A program made the translations under genes and the position numbers. The notes under the pieces are model-generated. The model saw only the letters and a list, made by a program, of their open reading frames with translations. It was not told the origin of the DNA and did not search any database. Below, piece by piece: positions 6,034 through 8,009 of a stretch of 8,009 nt of DNA. Positions within the stretch are counted from its first letter, which is position 1, and each line of letters begins with the position of its first letter. Source of the DNA: Legionellaceae bacterium (lineage in GTDB: Bacteria > Pseudomonadota > Gammaproteobacteria > Legionellales > Legionellaceae); assembly GCA_947470005.1 (NCBI GenBank), contig CANISA010000062.1, positions 1 to 8,009 on the forward strand. Reading direction: 5' to 3'.

Positions 6034-7341
6034 ATGCCCCAAAATACACCATCACACCAAGACTACAAGGTAGCAGACATCACGCTGGCGGCTTGGGGGC
6101 GAAAAGAAATCGCCATTGCTGAAACTGAAATGCCTGGTTTAATGGCATTGCGCGTAGAATTTGGCACACAAAAACCCTTGAAAGGTGCGCGCATCGCGGG
6201 TTGCCTGCACATGACCATCCAAACGGCGGTCTTGATTGAGACCTTGCTTGCACTCGGTGCGGAGGTTCGTTGGTCGTCGTGTAATATTTTTTCCACACAA
6301 GACCAAGCGGCTGCCGCCATGGCCGCAGCCGGGGTGCCTGTGTTTGCATGGAAAGGCGAGAGTGAGGAAGCCTACTGGTGGTGTGTTGAACAAACGTTGC
6401 GTGGCCCTGACGGGTGGCGCCCTAACGTGTTGTTGGATGATGGGGGCGATTTGACCCAGTTGGTTCATAACAAACACGCGGACGTGTTGGACGGTCTTCT
6501 CGGTATTTCGGAAGAAACGACAACAGGGGTTGCGCGATTGTATGAGATGGCCAAGCAGGGGGTGCTTCGTGCGCCAGCAATTAACGTCAATGATTCAGTC
6601 ACCAAATCAAAATTTGATAATCTTTACGGTTGCCGTGAGTCCTTGTTGGATGGGATAAAACGTGCAACGGATGTCATGATCGCTGGCAAGGTGGTGTTGG
6701 TTCTGGGGTTTGGGGCGGTGGGCAAAGGATGTGCTCAAGCGCTACGTGGCCAAGGCGCTCAAGTTTGGATTGCCGAAATTGACCCTATTTGTGCACTGCA
6801 AGCGGCAATGGAAGGCCATCGCGTGGTGACTCTGGATGAAGTAGCTGAGCAGATCGATATCGTCGTAACCGCCACGGGTAATCTCCACGTGGTGACCCAT
6901 AGCCACATGAGCCGTATGAAAAACCAAGCAATATTATGCAATATAGGTCATTTTGACTCAGAAATAGATATATCCAGCCTTCGACAATACACCTGGGATA
7001 ACATCAAACCTCAGGTTGACCACGTGATTTTTCCGGATGGGAAGCGCCTGATCGTGCTCGCTGAAGGGCGTTTGGTCAATTTAGGTTGCGCAACGGGGCA
7101 TCCTAGTTTTGTGATGTCCGCGTCGTTTAGTAATCAAGTTCTCGCTCAAATGGAATTGTTCTGCCACTCGAAAACATATGAAAACCGCGTATACACCTTA
7201 CCGAAGCACCTCGATGAAAAAGTCGCACGCTTGCATTTGGAGCGGGTGGGTGTGACGTTAACGCAATTAACCCAAGTCCAAGCCGAGTACCTGGGTGTTC
7301 CTGTTGAGGGCCCCTATAAAACCGAGCAGTATCGGTATTAG
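6034..7341 (+). CDS. ahcY: Adenosylhomocysteinase (S-adenosylhomocysteine hydrolase)
   Basis: The enzyme reversibly splits S-adenosylhomocysteine, the inhibitory by-product of methylation, into adenosine and homocysteine with tightly bound NAD+. The predicted protein has 435 residues. Landmarks are His59 in LHMTIQT, the DDGGD motif at 135-139, Glu161 in EETTTGV, Lys191, Asp195 and Cys200 in VTKSKFDNLYGC, the Rossmann loop GFGAVGKG at 225-232 with Glu248 at the second strand, His306 in NIGHFD, and the C-terminal GPYKTEQYRY, whose Lys429 and Tyr433 complete the partner subunit's NAD site in this family. All main catalytic residues are present. Two points stand out: residue 228 is Ala where the family nearly always has Asp (GYGDVGKG), and the ~40-residue insertion of Pseudomonas-type enzymes is absent, giving the human-like short form. 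The reading frame is open back to 5911 inside metK, but the ribosome binding site and homology (DYKVADI near the N terminus) place the start at 6034. Confidence 0.97.
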   Translation: MPQNTPSHQDYKVADITLAAWGRKEIAIAETEMPGLMALRVEFGTQKPLKGARIAGCLHMTIQTAVLIETLLALGAEVRWSSCNIFSTQDQAAAAMAAAGVPVFAWKGESEEAYWWCVEQTLRGPDGWRPNVLLDDGGDLTQLVHNKHADVLDGLLGISEETTTGVARLYEMAKQGVLRAPAINVNDSVTKSKFDNLYGCRESLLDGIKRATDVMIAGKVVLVLGFGAVGKGCAQALRGQGAQVWIAEIDPICALQAAMEGHRVVTLDEVAEQIDIVVTATGNLHVVTHSHMSRMKNQAILCNIGHFDSEIDISSLRQYTWDNIKPQVDHVIFPDGKRLIVLAEGRLVNLGCATGHPSFVMSASFSNQVLAQMELFCHSKTYENRVYTLPKHLDEKVARLHLERVGVTLTQLTQVQAEYLGVPVEGPYKTEQYRY

Positions 7342-7357
7342 ATGGGATTTTAACGTG

Positions 7358-7383
7358 TTCTTGCTATTCTCGGGAATGAAGAA
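7358..7383 (+). other. Weak bulged hairpin after ahcY
   Basis: TTCTT (7358-7362) can pair with AAGAA (7379-7383), and TATTC (7365-7369) with GAATG (7374-7378, one T-G wobble), around loop TCGG with a GC bulge. No T-run follows (the next bases are GCATTGTAAAC), so it is not a convincing intrinsic terminator. It is the only candidate 3' structure for ahcY in this 120-bp gap. Confidence 0.2.
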
Positions 7384-7386
7384 GCA

Positions 7387-7415
7387 TTGTAAACAGACCG
7401 CGTCATGTGTACACT
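7387..7415 (+). promoter_or_regulatory. Candidate sigma-70 promoter of the toxin-antitoxin operon
   Basis: TTGTAA (7387-7392, four of six with TTGACA) and TACACT (7410-7415, four of six with TATAAT) are separated by exactly 17 bp. The predicted transcript start, near 7422, lies 40 bp before the antitoxin ATG. The -10 overlaps the palindrome at 7407-7414, as expected for an autorepressed operon. There is no experimental or comparative evidence here. Confidence 0.5.
7407..7414. promoter_or_regulatory. Candidate operator 1 (palindrome over the -10 box)
   Basis: GTGTACAC is a perfect 8-bp palindrome covering most of the predicted -10 box. Its centre lies 22 bp, about two helical turns, from that of the second palindrome, and both contain GTG/CAC half-sites. 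Phd/VapB antitoxins usually bind such sites to repress their own operon. Confidence 0.35.
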
Positions 7416-7426
7416 GAAATGAAGCA

Positions 7427-7438
7427 CACATTAATGTG
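7427..7438. promoter_or_regulatory. Candidate operator 2 (12-bp palindrome in the antitoxin leader)
   Basis: CACATTAATGTG is a perfect 12-bp palindrome just downstream of the predicted transcript start and 23 bp before the antitoxin ATG. Its symmetry and placement fit a dimeric DNA-binding antitoxin acting as autorepressor; binding is inferred. Confidence 0.45.
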
Positions 7439-7451
7439 GGCCCAAATAAAC

Positions 7452-7457
7452 AGGTGA
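7452..7457 (+). promoter_or_regulatory. Ribosome binding site of the antitoxin gene
   Basis: AGGTGA lies four bases before the ATG at 7462 (seven counted from AGG). It supports that start over the out-of-frame ATG at 7466. Confidence 0.6.
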
Positions 7458-7461
7458 AATC

Positions 7462-7689
7462 ATGCATGCCTCTATCCGAGAGTTACGTCTCCATATAAAA
7501 GAATTTTTAGATGTCGCCAGTCGGGGCGAAGAGGTCATTGTGACTTATCGAGGTAAAGATTACGTGAAATTAGTGCCAATCGCTTCATCTGCACCGACTG
7601 AACACACAGCCTATGGTTTATGGAGTGATAATCCAAACGTGGACGATGTAAACGGATTTATTAATAAACTTAGAGCCTCACGTCTATGA
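7462..7689 (+). CDS. Phd/YefM-family (VapB-type) antitoxin
   Basis: This 75-residue protein has the look of a Phd/YefM antitoxin. Its N-terminal half, MHASIRELRLHIKEFLD followed by GEEVIVTYRGKDYVKLVP (about 22-39), is the DNA-binding dimer fold of the family, with the typical helix, then G-E-x-V and R-G-K strand motifs. The C-terminal part (LWSDNPNVDDVNGFINKLRASRL) resembles the segment that wraps around and blocks a PIN-domain toxin. By family knowledge it would neutralise the downstream toxin and, alone or as a complex, repress the operon, probably through the palindromes at 7407-7438. It is labile to proteases in studied relatives. The TGA stop (7687-7689) overlaps the toxin ATG (7686-7688). 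No gene symbol is given, since members are named vapB, phd or numbered variously. Confidence 0.85.
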   Translation: MHASIRELRLHIKEFLDVASRGEEVIVTYRGKDYVKLVPIASSAPTEHTAYGLWSDNPNVDDVNGFINKLRASRL

Positions 7690-8009
7690 TATTAATTGAT
7701 TCGGATGTCCTGATTTGGTATTTACGTGGCAATAACAACGCGGGCGAGTGCATTAACAACCTCACGTCCATGGGCATGAGTAGTGTTGTGTATATGGAGT
7801 TACTGCAAGGCATGAGAAACCGGCAGGAATTAAACATATTTAAAGCATTTATCAGAGAGCGTGGTATCGAATGCCTCCCATTAACACCAGAGATTACCAG
7901 TCGAGCCATTTATTTTCTTGAGGGATTCAGTTTAAGTCATGGTTTACGTATGGCGGATGCATTCATTGCAGCGACGGCTGATTTATATGGAGAAACACTG
8001 CTCACTGCC
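7686..8009 (+). CDS. vapC: VapC-type PIN-domain toxin ribonuclease (3' end cut off by the window)
   Basis: The 108 codons from ATG 7686 stay open to the last base. The translation starts MILIDSDVLIWYLRG, the standard PIN beginning with metal-binding acidic residues Asp5 and Asp7. It continues with SVVYMELLQGMRN (Glu38) and GLRMADAFIAATADLYG (Asp91), then LLTA at the window edge, where the family normally continues with Asn and a final Asp/Phe motif. PIN toxins of this kind are Mg-dependent endoribonucleases that cut tRNA or rRNA and stop growth until antitoxin is restored. A full protein is usually about 130 residues, so roughly 20-25 residues are missing. The gene overlaps the antitoxin by ATGA, the usual arrangement for coupled translation. 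All acidic residues visible so far are intact, so it looks functional; its RNA target cannot be told from sequence. Confidence 0.88.
   Translation, partial: MILIDSDVLIWYLRGNNNAGECINNLTSMGMSSVVYMELLQGMRNRQELNIFKAFIRERGIECLPLTPEITSRAIYFLEGFSLSHGLRMADAFIAATADLYGETLLTA

Noticed and set aside
6139..6477. Reverse-strand open frames inside ahcY
   Set aside because: Several overlapping antisense frames cover conserved ahcY codons, with no ribosome binding site or recognisable protein.
7342..7386. Intrinsic terminator after ahcY
   Set aside because: The only hairpin (7358-7383) is bulged and AT-rich and lacks a T-run.
1..8009. CRISPR arrays, tRNA/rRNA genes, insertion sequences or attachment sites
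   Set aside because: No regularly spaced repeats, cloverleaf or rRNA-like sequence, transposase motifs or terminal inverted repeats were seen; coding genes fill nearly the whole window.

Overview
This window is a stretch of core bacterial chromosome. Every gene lies on the + strand, in the order grpE (3' part), dnaK, dnaJ, carA, metK, ahcY, then a phd/vapB-type antitoxin and a vapC-type PIN toxin cut by the right edge. Protein identities were read from motifs and remembered family sequences, not from a search. DnaK, DnaJ, CarA and MetK resemble Gammaproteobacteria (E. coli-like) closely, and the ahcY product is the short form without the ~40-residue insertion seen in Pseudomonas. Together with near-balanced base composition and the dnaJ-carA junction this suggests a gammaproteobacterium, possibly of the Legionellales type; that finer placement is inference only.

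Bases 1-2509 hold the heat-shock chaperone block. GrpE (nucleotide exchange factor) is followed by a 69-bp gap with a good match to a sigma-32 heat-shock promoter, a small perfect hairpin and the dnaK ribosome binding site. dnaK ends at a strong intrinsic terminator (2463-2509), so dnaJ is separated from dnaK by a transcriptional brake although the three proteins work as one machine.

Bases 2534-7341 hold dnaJ, carA, metK and ahcY in tight succession (gaps of 1, 14 and 77 bp), apparently one transcript joining a co-chaperone, the small subunit of carbamoyl phosphate synthetase, S-adenosylmethionine synthetase and S-adenosylhomocysteine hydrolase. metK and ahcY are two steps of the activated methyl cycle. 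carB, the usual partner directly after carA, is not here. The metK-ahcY gap contains a GC-rich imperfect palindrome resembling dispersed intergenic repeats.

Bases 7342-8009 are accessory: a 120-bp gap with a plausible promoter and two palindromes placed as operators, then a toxin-antitoxin pair with an ATGA start/stop overlap.

I see no wholly new system. The points most worth a second look are a His-to-Phe change next to the CarA catalytic cysteine, an Asp-to-Ala change in the NAD-binding loop of AhcY, the carA-metK junction without carB, the dnaK/dnaJ terminator, and the palindromes at the toxin-antitoxin promoter.
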